Shown: piece by piece, positions 17,470 through 26,467 of the stretch
Position numbering within the stretch: position 1 is the stretch's first letter
Layout: every line of letters starts with the position of its first letter
The notes under the pieces: model-generated
The model's input: the letters and a program-made list of their open reading frames with translations, nothing else
The model's database searches: none
What the model was told of the DNA's origin: nothing
Assembly (NCBI GenBank): GCA_964590645.1
Contig: CAZPYJ010000023.1
Span: forward strand, 5,444-69,443
DNA: 64,000 nucleotides
Source of the DNA: JAGNHN01 sp964590645
GTDB taxonomy: Bacteria; Bacteroidota; Bacteroidia; Bacteroidales; JAGNHN01
Direction of reading: 5' to 3'
Program-made: the position numbers and the translations under genes

Positions 17470-19946
17470 GGATCCACATCCACCTGCACTTTCACCCTTT
17501 TCCATTCATCCTTCAGCGCAATGGCATCCAGTGCATTGCGAATAATGCGCCTGGCTTCTTTGTGTGAGGCCTCCCTTTCGATCTTGATGAGAATATGTTT
17601 GATGTACTCATTGCGGATGCGTGCTACCAGGGGATACTCAGGACCCAGAATGCGTTTTCCAAGCCAGCCCCTCAGCCAATCAGCCAGCCAGGCGGAAGCA
17701 TCTGCCACCCTGTCCTTATCCTTATGCTTAATTCTGATCTGAATCAAGCGGGTGAAGGGAGGATAGGAGAATTCCCTCCGCTCTGCCATCTGGTCCTCAT
17801 ACATCTTCACATAATTATGGTCGATCACCTGGCGGATGATGGAGTGATATGGTTGGGCGGTTTGAATAATCACTTTACCCCTTTTTTGTTTCCTCCCTGA
17901 GCGACCGCTCACCTGCGCCATCAACTGGAAGCTGCGTTCGGCAGCACGGAAATCGGGAAAACTCAACATATTGTCGGCATTCAGAATGCCTACCAGGCTT
18001 ACGTGATCAAAATCGAGCCCCTTGGTGACCATCTGGGTGCCCACCAGAATCTGTATTTCATTCCTTTCAAATTCGCTGATGATGCGATGATACGCTGTCT
18101 TGCTGCGGGTTGTATCCAGATCCATCCGTACAATCCGCGATCTGGGGTACAGGTCCCGCAACTCTTCTTCCACTTTTTCTGTTCCGAAGCCCTTCATCAG
18201 AATGCGGGGGGAGTTACATTCCGGACAGCTTGAGGGCACTTTTTCGGTGTATCCGCAGTAGTGACAGCGTAGCTGATGAAACTGCTTGTGGTAGATGAGG
18301 GTCACATCGCAGTTCTGGCAATAGGGCATCCACATACAGCTGTCGCATTCCAGCCTGAGCGAAAAACCCCTCCGATTCTGGAACATAATGGCCTGTTCCC
18401 CATTTTCCAGTGCCAGGCTGAGGTTCTCAAGTAGCAAAGAGGAAAAATGGGAAGGCATTTTTTTGCGTCTTTTCTCTTCTTTGACGTCAGCGATTTGCAC
18501 TTCCGGCATCAATACTTCCGAAAAACGTTTTGTCAGAGATACCAGTCCGTATTTCTTTTCTCTTGCCAGTGCAAAAGATTCGATGGATGGCGTGGCCGAC
18601 CCCATCAGCACAGGAGCCGCGTGCAGGCGTGCAAGGTAGAGGGCGGCATCGCGTGCGTGGTAGCGGGGGGCCGGATCAACCTGTTTGTAAGAAGGGTCGT
18701 GCTCCTCATCAACGACAATGAGTCCGAGCCGGACAAAGGGCAGGAAAAGAGCCGATCGGGCACCAAGGATAAGCTGGAACCTCCCTTGCATTTGCTTGTT
18801 CCCGAAACGCAGCACTTCGTTCCACACCTCCACCCTCTCCTGATTGCTGTAGCGGGAATGGTATACCCCTACCTTATCCCCAAAATAAGTTCGCAAACGG
18901 TTAATGATTTGTGTGGTCAGGGCGATCTCCGGCAGCAGATAAAGGGCCTGCTTCCCTTCGGCAAGGCATTCGGCGATCTTCTTGATGTAGATCTCTGTTT
19001 TCCCCGATCCCGTTACTCCGTGCAGAAGACAGATTTTATTCTGACTGTGCCATTGGCCTATTTCCCCGTAGGCTTGCTGCTGGAAGGCATTCAGGCGGAT
19101 TTCGCCCGGATCACGAACTGCCTCCGGCCTGTACAGTCGGGTCACCACCCTTTCTTCCCTGATCAGCACTCCCTTGTCAAGCAGTCCTTTCAGGGCCACA
19201 GCATAGCCTTTTACTTTTTTGAAAGAGGCTGAGGGGAGAAAGGCATTCCACTCGCCTTGTGGTAAATGAAGTTCGGTGACCAGCAGCAGCATCAGTTCAA
19301 GCTGGCGAAAGGCCCGTTTCCCCAGCTGATCCATCAATTCTGAGAGGGCAGCTTCAGAATGATAGTCAGGATGAAGAGCGATGACACTTTCCTTCCTGGG
19401 GCGGTATGGGTCTTTGACCTCATCTACCTTAATGATGGCTCCCGCTTCCAGGAGGGTATGAATCAGGTTTACGATCTTAGCCTGGGCGGCAATGATGGCC
19501 ACTTCTTTCAAGCTGATTTGATCCCGGTTCATCAGAGCCTGGAGGATGCGCCGGGCAGCTTCCGTGAAAGGGTTCAGGTCTCCGTCAAAATCGGGATGCA
19601 AGGCTACGGCTGTTTCTGATTCGAGGCGGAAGGCGGAGGGCAGGGCAGCGGCGAGCACTTCTCCGGGGGTACACATATAATACTCTGCCATCCATTCCCA
19701 AAAGCGGAGCTGCAGGGGATGGACTACCGGATGGTCATCCAGGACCTCCAGGATGTCTTTATAATTTCCTGCCTTTTCACCGGGGGCGTAGAGGCGGCTG
19801 AGGATGCCCGTCTGAATGCGTTGTCTGCCGAAATGCACGGCAACCCGGCTCCCCGGCATTGCCAGTCCGGCCATTTCATCGGGAATGCGGTAGGTGAAGA
19901 TCTGCTTCAGGGGAAGGGGCAGAAGGACGTCAGCCAAGAGTGCCAT
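17463..19946 (-). CDS. priA: Primosomal protein N' (replication restart helicase)
   Basis: 827 aa. A 3'-5' DNA helicase that reloads the replisome at stalled forks. An N-terminal DNA-binding domain (ADVLLPLPLKQIFTYRIPDEM) is followed by Walker A (GVTGSGKTEIY), the DEEH box (IVVDEEHDPSYKQ), and a zinc-binding region with eight Cys (ECDSCMWMPYCQNC ... LRCHYCGYTEKVPSSCPEC). Then come helicase C-terminal motifs (GTQMVTKGLDFDHVSLVGIL, QVSGRSGR). It sits 12 bp after pfkA at the end of the rlmL-pfkA-priA run. Confidence 0.97.
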   Translation of the reverse strand: MALLADVLLPLPLKQIFTYRIPDEMAGLAMPGSRVAVHFGRQRIQTGILSRLYAPGEKAGNYKDILEVLDDHPVVHPLQLRFWEWMAEYYMCTPGEVLAAALPSAFRLESETAVALHPDFDGDLNPFTEAARRILQALMNRDQISLKEVAIIAAQAKIVNLIHTLLEAGAIIKVDEVKDPYRPRKESVIALHPDYHSEAALSELMDQLGKRAFRQLELMLLLVTELHLPQGEWNAFLPSASFKKVKGYAVALKGLLDKGVLIREERVVTRLYRPEAVRDPGEIRLNAFQQQAYGEIGQWHSQNKICLLHGVTGSGKTEIYIKKIAECLAEGKQALYLLPEIALTTQIINRLRTYFGDKVGVYHSRYSNQERVEVWNEVLRFGNKQMQGRFQLILGARSALFLPFVRLGLIVVDEEHDPSYKQVDPAPRYHARDAALYLARLHAAPVLMGSATPSIESFALAREKKYGLVSLTKRFSEVLMPEVQIADVKEEKRRKKMPSHFSSLLLENLSLALENGEQAIMFQNRRGFSLRLECDSCMWMPYCQNCDVTLIYHKQFHQLRCHYCGYTEKVPSSCPECNSPRILMKGFGTEKVEEELRDLYPRSRIVRMDLDTTRSKTAYHRIISEFERNEIQILVGTQMVTKGLDFDHVSLVGILNADNMLSFPDFRAAERSFQLMAQVSGRSGRKQKRGKVIIQTAQPYHSIIRQVIDHNYVKMYEDQMAERREFSYPPFTRLIQIRIKHKDKDRVADASAWLADWLRGWLGKRILGPEYPLVARIRNEYIKHILIKIEREASHKEARRIIRNALDAIALKDEWKRVKVQVDVDPY

Positions 19947-19958
19947 TGCATTACTGTA

Positions 19959-20939
19959 TCAGGTTGATAAGATGCGGGCCATTTCCAGCATTGTACGGTT
20001 GATCCGCTGATGGTGCTTGGTTGCTTTGGCGAAAGGGGTGTACACTACCTTGCGGTTGACCATCCCGGCCATTACCCCTGATTTCCCTTTGATCAGCGCA
20101 CGGACTGCTTCAAAACCCAGGGTACTGGCCAGTACCCTGTCCATACAGCTTGGAGGACCTCCGCGCTGTATGTGGCCAAGGACGGTAACGCGGGTTTTGA
20201 ATTGAGGGAAGTTTGCCTTAACTTTTTCCGCTACCGCGTATGCTCCTCCGGCATCATCCCCTTCCGCCACAATGATGATGGAAGAAAACTTATTCCTGTT
20301 CCAGCCTTCTTTCAGCGTCCGGGTGAGTTCGTCGATATGGGTCTTGGTTTCCGGGATCAGGATGTCTTCAGCCCCGGTGGCAATGCCGCTGCGAAGGGCG
20401 ATAAATCCCGCATCGCGACCCATCACTTCGACAAAGAAAAGCCGGTCGTGTGAACCGGCGGTATCCCGGATTTTATCCACCGCTTCCACTACTGTGTTCA
20501 GGGCCGTATCGTAGCCTATGGTGAAATCCGTACCGTACAGGTCATTGTCAATGGTACCGGGTAAACCGATGATGGGGAAGGGGTGTATGCTGTTGAATTC
20601 CATTGCCCCGCTGAAAGTTCCGTCGCCTCCTATCACCAGCAGGGCATCCATTCCTGCTTGCTGAATATGCTGCCAGGCTCTGTCCATCCCTTCCCGGGTC
20701 CGGAAGTCTTGGCTTCGGGCCGACTTGAGGATGGTCCCGCCCCGCTGGATGATATTGGAAACACTATGGCTGTAAAGGGGTACAAAAGCTCCTTCGGTCA
20801 GGCCCTGATAGCCCCGGTATATGCCAAGTACTTCCCGCTTTTCATTGATTGCGGTTCTGACCACGGCACGAATGGCCGCATTCATTCCGGGAGAGTCTCC
20901 CCCGGAGGTCAATACACCGATACGCTTTATTGCAGACAT
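19959..20939 (-). CDS. pfkA: ATP-dependent 6-phosphofructokinase
   Basis: 326 aa from ATG 20939 (MSAIKRIGVLTSGGDSPGMNAAIRAVVR). The frame opens 47 codons further up, but that part overlaps rlmL and is not PFK-like. Motifs: GGDGTFSGA for nucleotide, PGTIDNDLYGTDFTIG with the catalytic Asp (the ATP-type PGTIDND sequence), and VTVLGHIQRGG. Glycolytic fructose-6-phosphate to fructose-1,6-bisphosphate, cytoplasmic. Begins 13 bp after the rlmL stop. Confidence 0.95.
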   Translation of the reverse strand: MSAIKRIGVLTSGGDSPGMNAAIRAVVRTAINEKREVLGIYRGYQGLTEGAFVPLYSHSVSNIIQRGGTILKSARSQDFRTREGMDRAWQHIQQAGMDALLVIGGDGTFSGAMEFNSIHPFPIIGLPGTIDNDLYGTDFTIGYDTALNTVVEAVDKIRDTAGSHDRLFFVEVMGRDAGFIALRSGIATGAEDILIPETKTHIDELTRTLKEGWNRNKFSSIIIVAEGDDAGGAYAVAEKVKANFPQFKTRVTVLGHIQRGGPPSCMDRVLASTLGFEAVRALIKGKSGVMAGMVNRKVVYTPFAKATKHHQRINRTMLEMARILST

Positions 20940-20952
20940 TCTGGGTTTATAT

Positions 20953-22167
20953 TTAGTGTTCTTTTCCTTCTTCCCGACTCCGCTTCTCCCTTTGGGCTCC
21001 CGGATGCCCGGTCTCACCAACCTTCTCCTGACTTCCCAAAAAAAGATCATATCGGACATATCGGCACTCGATGGGTCCATTGAAGAGGATGTGTCTCTCT
21101 GAAGGCTTCAGCCCCAGCCTTTTCAATGCATTCAGGTCTCCGGAAAACACCCAGGCTGAATGATCCTGGTAGCGTTGTTTCAGTACATCCCCGAAGGCCT
21201 GGTAGAGTTCTGTATTGTTTTTCGACTTGATGCGCTCATCATAGGGAGGATTGGTAATGATCACGCCCTGGGGTTTGCGGGGATAGACGGCCTGAAAGGG
21301 CTTTTTCTCCAATTGGATCAGCTGAGTGAGGTGGGCTTTCTCGAGATTCTTCCGGGCCGCTTCGATGGCTCTCCAGGAAGCGTCCGAAGCACGGATGAGC
21401 AGGTCGCGTTCAGGGAGGATGCGCTGATCGGCTTCCTCCTTAATGCTTTGCCACAGATCCCGGTCAAAATCATTCCATTTCAGAAATCCGTAAAAGCGCC
21501 GGTACTTCCCTGCCGGGATCTGCAGGGCCTGCATTGCCGCTTCGATGGCGATGGTACCTGAGCCGCACATCGGATCCAGGAATTCTCCCTCACCTTTCCA
21601 ACCGGAAAGCTTCACCAGGGCGGCAGCCAGGATCTCACTCAGGGGTGCGATCCCCATCTCAGCTCGCCATCCCCTTTTATGTAAAGGTTCTCCCGAGCTG
21701 TCCAGGGAGATATGGCATTGATCGTTCCTGAGATGAACATTGATTCTGATGTCAGGCCTTTCCAGATCCACGGAAGGGCGTTGACCTGTTTTCTCTCTGA
21801 AATGATCCACGATGGCATCCTTGGCGCGCTGGGCTGCAAAACGGGAATGAGGCAGGATCTCTCCTGAAGTAACCGCCTGGATGGCCAGGGTGGATTGAGG
21901 ACTCAGGTATTGTTCCCAGTCGATGGCCCTGATCCGGGAATAATAATCATTCTGATCTTTAATAGAGAAAGCATCGACCTGCCATAATAAGCGAAGGGTA
22001 AAGCGGGAAAGGTAATTGACGTTATAGAGCAGTTTTTTATCCCCCCTGAAGGAAACCATCCGGCGTCCCTTGCTGATATCGATGGCTCCGAGTACCTGCA
22101 ATTCCTCCACCAGGAGGTCTTCCAGTCCGGCATACGTGGTGGCAACAAGACTTAAATCACTGTTCAT
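20953..22167 (-). CDS. rlmL: THUMP-domain 23S rRNA (guanine-N2) methyltransferase, RlmL N-domain type
   Basis: 404 aa from ATG 22167 (MNSDLSLVATTYAGLEDLL); a GTG at 22200 would add 11 residues. THUMP domain at about residues 40-150, then a Rossmann methyltransferase with FLDPMCGSGTIAIEAA (SAM loop) and the catalytic IITNPPYDERIK (NPPY). Corresponds to the N-terminal half of E. coli RlmL, which makes m2G2445; the C-terminal RlmK half is absent, as is usual outside Gammaproteobacteria. First gene of the rlmL-pfkA-priA run. Confidence 0.9.
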   Translation of the reverse strand: MNSDLSLVATTYAGLEDLLVEELQVLGAIDISKGRRMVSFRGDKKLLYNVNYLSRFTLRLLWQVDAFSIKDQNDYYSRIRAIDWEQYLSPQSTLAIQAVTSGEILPHSRFAAQRAKDAIVDHFREKTGQRPSVDLERPDIRINVHLRNDQCHISLDSSGEPLHKRGWRAEMGIAPLSEILAAALVKLSGWKGEGEFLDPMCGSGTIAIEAAMQALQIPAGKYRRFYGFLKWNDFDRDLWQSIKEEADQRILPERDLLIRASDASWRAIEAARKNLEKAHLTQLIQLEKKPFQAVYPRKPQGVIITNPPYDERIKSKNNTELYQAFGDVLKQRYQDHSAWVFSGDLNALKRLGLKPSERHILFNGPIECRYVRYDLFLGSQEKVGETGHPGAQREKRSREEGKEH

Positions 22168-22220
22168 CAGCTTAGCGTTCAGGGAAGCAGCGCCAGGCAC
22201 TGCTCAGATTAGGGATGGAA

Positions 22221-22228
22221 CAAACATA
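22221..22228 (-). promoter_or_regulatory. -7 box of the rlmL-pfkA-priA operon
   Basis: TATGTTTG on the minus strand, directly after the T-run of the upstream terminator and 53 nt before ATG 22167. Confidence 0.5.
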
Positions 22229-22257
22229 TAAAAAAAAGCCCCGACATAGCCGGGGCT
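22229..22257 (-). terminator. Rho-independent terminator of the Cys-rich gene
   Basis: AGCCCCGGC, loop, GTCGGGGCT, then eight T on the minus strand. Perfect GC-rich stem. Confidence 0.9.
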
Positions 22258-22303
22258 CACCACAAAATGAAAAAGAGCACTTACTTCCTGATGCGAAGTT
22301 TCA

Positions 22304-22615
22304 TTATTCCTTCTCAGGCGTGGCCTGAGCAGTGGAAGTTCCTTTGTCACCACAGGCAGCCTTGGCTTTGCTGGAGCAGCAGCCACCCTTGCTTCCCTGA
22401 GTAGATGTGGCTGCAGTTTTGCTGCCACAATCTTTGGTGGTAGTACAATTTGCCTTAGTTTTGCTGTCGGCACAACTCTTCTTGCTCGCCTTGGTAGGAT
22501 CCTTGTCCAGCTGGGCGTATTCGACATCGGCAGAAACGGTAGCCGCGGTGGCTGTTTCAACATTAACCGCCAGGATGAAGGCGAAGAGGCTGAGGATTAC
22601 AAAAAATTTCTTCAT
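22304..22615 (-). CDS. Small exported Cys-rich protein of unknown function
   Basis: 103 aa from ATG 22615 (MKKFFVILSLFAFILAVNVETATAA, signal peptide). The mature part is Lys/Thr/Ala/Ser-rich with six Cys in the pattern SCADSK, NCTTTKDCG, GGCCSSK, AACG. Even Cys number and export suggest disulfides or metal binding; I do not recognise a family. It is a single-gene unit with a -7 box and its own terminator. It is divergent from a histidine kinase/response regulator operon, with four TGTTAA hexamers in the shared region, so it is a plausible target of that regulator. A frame that opens further up (22699) is not needed. Confidence 0.7.
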   Translation of the reverse strand: MKKFFVILSLFAFILAVNVETATAATVSADVEYAQLDKDPTKASKKSCADSKTKANCTTTKDCGSKTAATSTQGSKGGCCSSKAKAACGDKGTSTAQATPEKE

Positions 22616-22649
22616 AGTATTGTTTGTTTTAGGTGTTTCAAACTCAAGC

Positions 22650-22657
22650 CAAAGATA
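22650..22657 (-). promoter_or_regulatory. -7 box of the Cys-rich gene
   Basis: TATCTTTG on the minus strand, 34 nt before ATG 22615. Confidence 0.55.
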
Positions 22658-22678
22658 TACCCCTTTTTGAATCGCAGC

Positions 22679-22716
22679 TGTTAATGAGCTGTTAAACACT
22701 GTTAACGATATGTTAA
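22679..22716 (+). promoter_or_regulatory. Four phased TGTTAA repeats, probable response-regulator binding array
   Basis: TGTTAA begins at 22679, 22690, 22700 and 22711, so the spacing is 11, 10 and 11 bp, one helical turn each. OmpR/PhoB-family regulators bind tandem direct repeats with about this period, and the operon starting 40 bp downstream encodes one. The array lies near the -33 region of the divergent Cys-rich gene and upstream of the kinase promoter. Confidence 0.65.
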
Positions 22717-22743
22717 AACCCGGAAGGCACTAAACAGCTTTCC

Positions 22744-22751
22744 TACCTTTA
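22744..22751 (+). promoter_or_regulatory. -7-like box of the kinase/regulator operon
   Basis: TACCTTTA (one mismatch to TAnnTTTG) ends 4 nt before the GTG start at 22756. Confidence 0.4.
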
Positions 22752-22755
22752 TCCT

Positions 22756-24051
22756 GTGAAAATCAAATCATTTAACTTCGTTATCATATTGATTTTCCTT
22801 GGTTTATCCGGGATCGTACTGACGCAGGTGTACTGGGTCAGGAATGCAATGAAGCTCAGGGAAGAGCAATACCATCAAACGATTGACCTCCACCTGAAAA
22901 CGGTGGTCAACCGGCTGCTGCTGGCCAGTTCAGCCGAAATGATTGGCCAGACGCCTGTTTGCAACTCTGCCAGACCCGATGACAGTGTCCGTTTGGTGCA
23001 AATACTCTCTCCGGGCATACTCGACTCTATGATTTACGAGGAATTTGACCCCTTGCTGTCGCGGAAAGACTATCTCTTCGGGATAGTGAGGCCCCTTACT
23101 GCCGAGGTCCTGCTCTCCTCACGCGAAGCGGATACGGCCCGACTGCTCAGTGCCAACCATCAGGTATCCCTCAGTTGCCTTTTCAATCACGACCCTCTCT
23201 ACCTGCACTTCCTGCTGTGCAATGAGAGGGAACTGGCATACAAGAATGTTGGCTTCTGGCTTTTCCTTTCTCTGCTGTTTTTGTTGTCCATTTCCGGAGT
23301 ATTTATATATATTATGCAGCGTTGGAAAAGACAGAAGCAACTGTCGGAGATCAAATCCGACTTTGTGAACAATATGACCCACGAATTTCGCACACCCATC
23401 AGTACCATCAGCCTGGCCAGCGAGATGCTGCTGAACAAAGATGTCCAGGACAAGAGCGCCAAAGTTTCCAAATATGCCCATATCATATTTAACGAGAATG
23501 CCAGGCTGCAGGGACAGGTGGAACGCATCCTTCAGATTGCCGTCATCGATAAAGATGATTTTAAGATCAAAAGGAAATTCTTCGATGCCAATGATGTATT
23601 GCGCGGTCTCATCCGCAGTTTTGCAATGACTATTGAGAAACGGGAAGGTTTACTGCGCATCTGTCTGGATGCAAAGGAAACCATCCTCTTTGCCGACAGG
23701 GTGCACTTTACCAATATTATTGCCAACCTTATCGATAATGCCAACAAATACAGTCCAGAAAAGCCGGATATTACCCTGCACACTTCCAATACTCCTGACG
23801 GGCTGATGATTATGATAAAAGACCGGGGCATTGGGATTGCCAGGGAAAACCAGGAGCACGTTTTCCGAAATCTTTATCGTGTTCCCACCGGCGACCTGCA
23901 CGACGTAAAGGGCTTTGGGCTGGGATTGTATTATGTAAAACGAATGACAGAGTTGCACGGCGGATATGTGAAAGTGGAAAGTGAGATTGGAAAAGGAAGC
24001 AAATTCTATGTATTTTTCCCCTTTGGAAAAGAGAACGAGGAAACAGAATGA
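22756..24051 (+). CDS. Membrane sensor histidine kinase (RprX-like)
   Basis: 431 aa, GTG start. Membrane helix 1 (FVIILIFLGLSGIVLTQVYW), a periplasmic sensor of about 130 residues, helix 2 (FWLFLSLLFLLSISGVFIYIM), then HisKA with His209 in NNMTHEFRTP and an HATPase domain (NLIDNANKY, DRGIGI, GFGLGLYYV). It phosphorylates the regulator encoded directly after it; the genes overlap by 4 bp (ATGA). The pair resembles the RprX/RprY system of Bacteroides in layout, which I infer rather than show. The upstream TGTTAA array suggests autoregulation. Confidence 0.92.
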   Translation: MKIKSFNFVIILIFLGLSGIVLTQVYWVRNAMKLREEQYHQTIDLHLKTVVNRLLLASSAEMIGQTPVCNSARPDDSVRLVQILSPGILDSMIYEEFDPLLSRKDYLFGIVRPLTAEVLLSSREADTARLLSANHQVSLSCLFNHDPLYLHFLLCNERELAYKNVGFWLFLSLLFLLSISGVFIYIMQRWKRQKQLSEIKSDFVNNMTHEFRTPISTISLASEMLLNKDVQDKSAKVSKYAHIIFNENARLQGQVERILQIAVIDKDDFKIKRKFFDANDVLRGLIRSFAMTIEKREGLLRICLDAKETILFADRVHFTNIIANLIDNANKYSPEKPDITLHTSNTPDGLMIMIKDRGIGIARENQEHVFRNLYRVPTGDLHDVKGFGLGLYYVKRMTELHGGYVKVESEIGKGSKFYVFFPFGKENEETE

Positions 24052-24752
24052 ACCTGAAAGCACGCATATTACTGGTAGAAGATGATATGAACCTGAGCAC
24101 GGTTCTGGAAGATTATCTGGAAATAATGGGGCATACGGTGATCCTTTGCCACGATGGGGAGCAGGGGCTGAAGGCCTTTAACAATGGAAACATCGACCTC
24201 TGCCTGCTGGATGTGATGATGCCCCGGAAGGATGGCTTCAGCCTGGCGGAAGAGATACGGAAGGAAGATGAAGCCGTGCCCATCATTTTTCTTACCGCCA
24301 AGTCATTGAAGGAAGACCGCATTAAAGGATTCCGCAGCGGTTGCGATGATTATATTACCAAGCCGTTCAGTACCGAGGAACTGAGTCTGCGCATAACCGC
24401 AGTATTGAAGCGGTGTATGCACAATCCATTCTTACAGAACGGCGATGCGGAGATTGTGTTCGATTGCGGGAAGTATCGCTTTGATTATACTAATATGGAA
24501 CTCCGCCTTGGCAATAAGGCCACTACCCTGACACGCAAAGAAGCTGATCTGCTGAGGCTTTTATGTGAGAATCCGAATAAGCTGATCAAGCGCGATACGG
24601 CTTTGAAAATGGTCTGGGGATCGAGCGACTATTTCATTGGAAGAAGTATGGACGTATTTATCACCAAGCTCCGGAAATACCTGAAGGATGACCCTGATAT
24701 CGCCATCACCAATGTACACGGAACCGGGTTCAAGCTGGAGACGAGACCCTAG
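24048..24752 (+). CDS. OmpR/PhoB-family response regulator (RprY-like)
   Basis: 234 aa. Receiver domain: acidic pocket E11-D12-D13, phospho-acceptor Asp55 in CLLDVMMP, Lys in FLTAKS. C-terminal winged helix (TLTRKEADLLRLLCENPNKLIKRDTALKMVWG ... MDVFITKLRKYLKDDP ... VHGTGFKLE). DNA-binding output of the kinase it overlaps. This family binds direct repeats about 11 bp apart, matching the array at 22679-22716. Confidence 0.94.
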   Translation: MNLKARILLVEDDMNLSTVLEDYLEIMGHTVILCHDGEQGLKAFNNGNIDLCLLDVMMPRKDGFSLAEEIRKEDEAVPIIFLTAKSLKEDRIKGFRSGCDDYITKPFSTEELSLRITAVLKRCMHNPFLQNGDAEIVFDCGKYRFDYTNMELRLGNKATTLTRKEADLLRLLCENPNKLIKRDTALKMVWGSSDYFIGRSMDVFITKLRKYLKDDPDIAITNVHGTGFKLETRP

Positions 24753-24784
24753 GCCGGGAAACAAGGCTCAATGTTTAATGACCA

Positions 24785-25735
24785 ATGCCTAAGGTAACTG
24801 TGCCTTCCAAAAGCAACATCCACCCGGAATACCTTGCCCGTTTCAACCGGGTGCTGGATTACATCGACCGCAAGCTCGACCAACATCTCAGCCTGGACGA
24901 GCTGGCCGCGGTAGCCAGCTTTTCCAAATTCCATTTCAGCCGACTGTTTCAGGCCTGCGCCGGGGAGTCACCCTACCAGTTTATCCTGAGAATACGCCTG
25001 GAAAAAGCGGCTACATTGCTTTGTACTGAAGCGGGAACGGCGGTGGGAGAGATCGCGGCCCGCTGCGGCTTCTCGGATCAGGCCATATTCTCCCGGAATT
25101 TCAAAACCCAGTTCGGGCATTCCCCTTCCGCCTACCGGAAAATAAAGGATAGCAAGAATCATCAAAAGGAAGGCAAGAAGCATCAAACAGAACCGCAGAC
25201 GAGCGCCTACTTTTGCTTCAGTACTAACCAAATCAAATGGAGAACGAATATGGAACTGAACAAAAGTGTGGAAGTAAAAGACCTTCCTGCAATGAGTGTG
25301 GCCTATGTGCGACATATCGGCCCTTATGCCGGAGATGAGAAACTTTTCGAAGGACTCTGGAATCGCCTTTTCACCTGGGCCGGCCCGCGGGGATTGATCG
25401 GGGGACCGGATTTTAAATCCCTGGTGATTTATCACGATGATCCCAATGTTACCGCTGCCGATAAGCTGAGGATGAGTGTCTGCATCACTGTTCCCAAGGA
25501 CACCAAGGCAGAAGGGGAGATCGGGAAGATGGAGATAGAAGCCGCGCGCTATATGATTGCCCGCTTTGTGGTGGATGCCACACAGTTTGCCCAGGCCTGG
25601 GAGTGGGTGTACGGCCAATGGCTGCCCACCAGCGGCTATCAACCCGATGATAAGCCCTGCTTTGAGATGTACCCCGAAGAACCCAAAGACGGAAAGTTTA
25701 CCGTGGATATCTGCGTGCCGGTGAAACCCTTGTAA
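24785..25735 (+). CDS. AraC-family regulator with GyrI-like effector domain
   Basis: 316 aa. AraC-type double HTH at residues 18-120 (LSLDELAAVASFSKFHFSRLFQACAGESPYQFILRIRLEKAA and VGEIAARCGFSDQAIFSRNFKTQFGHSPSAYRK). A polar linker leads to a GyrI/SOUL-type domain at 155-316 (VEVKDLPAMSVAYVRHIGPYAGDEKLFEGLWNRL). This is the architecture of Rob/SbmC-type regulators that bind small molecules, often drugs. No effector can be named. It starts 32 bp after the response regulator gene and could be co-transcribed. Confidence 0.9.
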   Translation: MPKVTVPSKSNIHPEYLARFNRVLDYIDRKLDQHLSLDELAAVASFSKFHFSRLFQACAGESPYQFILRIRLEKAATLLCTEAGTAVGEIAARCGFSDQAIFSRNFKTQFGHSPSAYRKIKDSKNHQKEGKKHQTEPQTSAYFCFSTNQIKWRTNMELNKSVEVKDLPAMSVAYVRHIGPYAGDEKLFEGLWNRLFTWAGPRGLIGGPDFKSLVIYHDDPNVTAADKLRMSVCITVPKDTKAEGEIGKMEIEAARYMIARFVVDATQFAQAWEWVYGQWLPTSGYQPDDKPCFEMYPEEPKDGKFTVDICVPVKPL

Positions 25736-25811
25736 GGAGCGTTTATTCAGCAAGAGCATACAGCAAGAGGGAGAGGACCCTGTATGCTCTTGCTGTGTGC
25801 TCTTGCTGCTT

Positions 25812-26162
25812 TTACGCTTGTTCCAAAGAGGTTATCATTGCATAAAGCATCCGTGAAAGCTCATCTGCGTTTGAGTACAGGCTTTGATAACCGGCTTGAT
25901 CAATCGCACCCACTTGCTGCAGGATATCAAGGATAGCAGCACATTCAAAAACACTACCTCTGGCAATGATCATAAAGTTTTTCTTGTCTGGCTTGGTTTT
26001 TCTTCCACTTCCTTCGGCAATATTCAATATGATACTCAATGAAGCGCGTTCCAGTTGATTCTTTAATGGCTGTTTCAAGTATTCTGATTCTGTCAAGTCT
26101 TGCAGCTGACTATAATACTCTTTTGCTTTACCGTAAACGATCAACTTTTCAAAATCGAACAT
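25812..26162 (-). CDS. Four-helix-bundle protein (23S rRNA intervening-sequence protein family), copy A
   Basis: 116 aa. Start MFDFEKLIVYGKAKEYYSQL, the diagnostic LERASLSIILNIAEGSGR and FMIIARGSVFECAAILDIL. This small family is found in open reading frames within 23S rRNA intervening sequences, as stand-alone multicopy genes in Bacteroidota, and is related to the Avd accessory protein of diversity-generating retroelements; its biochemical role is mostly unknown. Here it is one of three tandem copies and differs from copy C only near the C-terminus (MITSLEQA against MIISLEQS). Confidence 0.88.
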   Translation of the reverse strand: MFDFEKLIVYGKAKEYYSQLQDLTESEYLKQPLKNQLERASLSIILNIAEGSGRKTKPDKKNFMIIARGSVFECAAILDILQQVGAIDQAGYQSLYSNADELSRMLYAMITSLEQA

Positions 26163-26414
26163 ATTTCTTGCATAATATGGTTCCTTGATAATATATACGG
26201 ATAAGAGGCTTGAAACGGAGAAAAACTCAGTAAAAAAGTCAGAATAGGCTGGATTGGAGCAAGAGCAAGAGCATACAGCAAGAGGTTAAGGGTTTCCTGG
26301 GTGCTCTTCACTGCTGGACGGAAGGATTTATTTTATGCAAGAGCAGGAGCATACAGCAAGAGGGAGAGGACCCTGTATGCTCTTGCTGTTATATCCTGTA
26401 TGCTCTTGCTGGTT

Positions 26415-26467
26415 TTACGATTGTTCCAATGATATTATCATTGCATAAAGCATCCGTGAAAGCTCGT
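26415..26467 (-). pseudogene. Four-helix-bundle gene, copy B, only the 3' end is assembled
   Basis: The last 53 bp including the stop match copy C; the rest is lost in the 100-N gap. The sequence after the gap (26568 on) is the region 5' of the gene, so about 350 bp of true sequence was probably replaced by 100 Ns. The gene may well be intact in the organism. Confidence 0.75.

Noticed and set aside
22204..22563. 119-codon minus-strand frame overlapping the Cys-rich gene
   Set aside because: Runs through the terminator hairpin and has no signal; the overlapping frame has signal peptide, promoter box and terminator.
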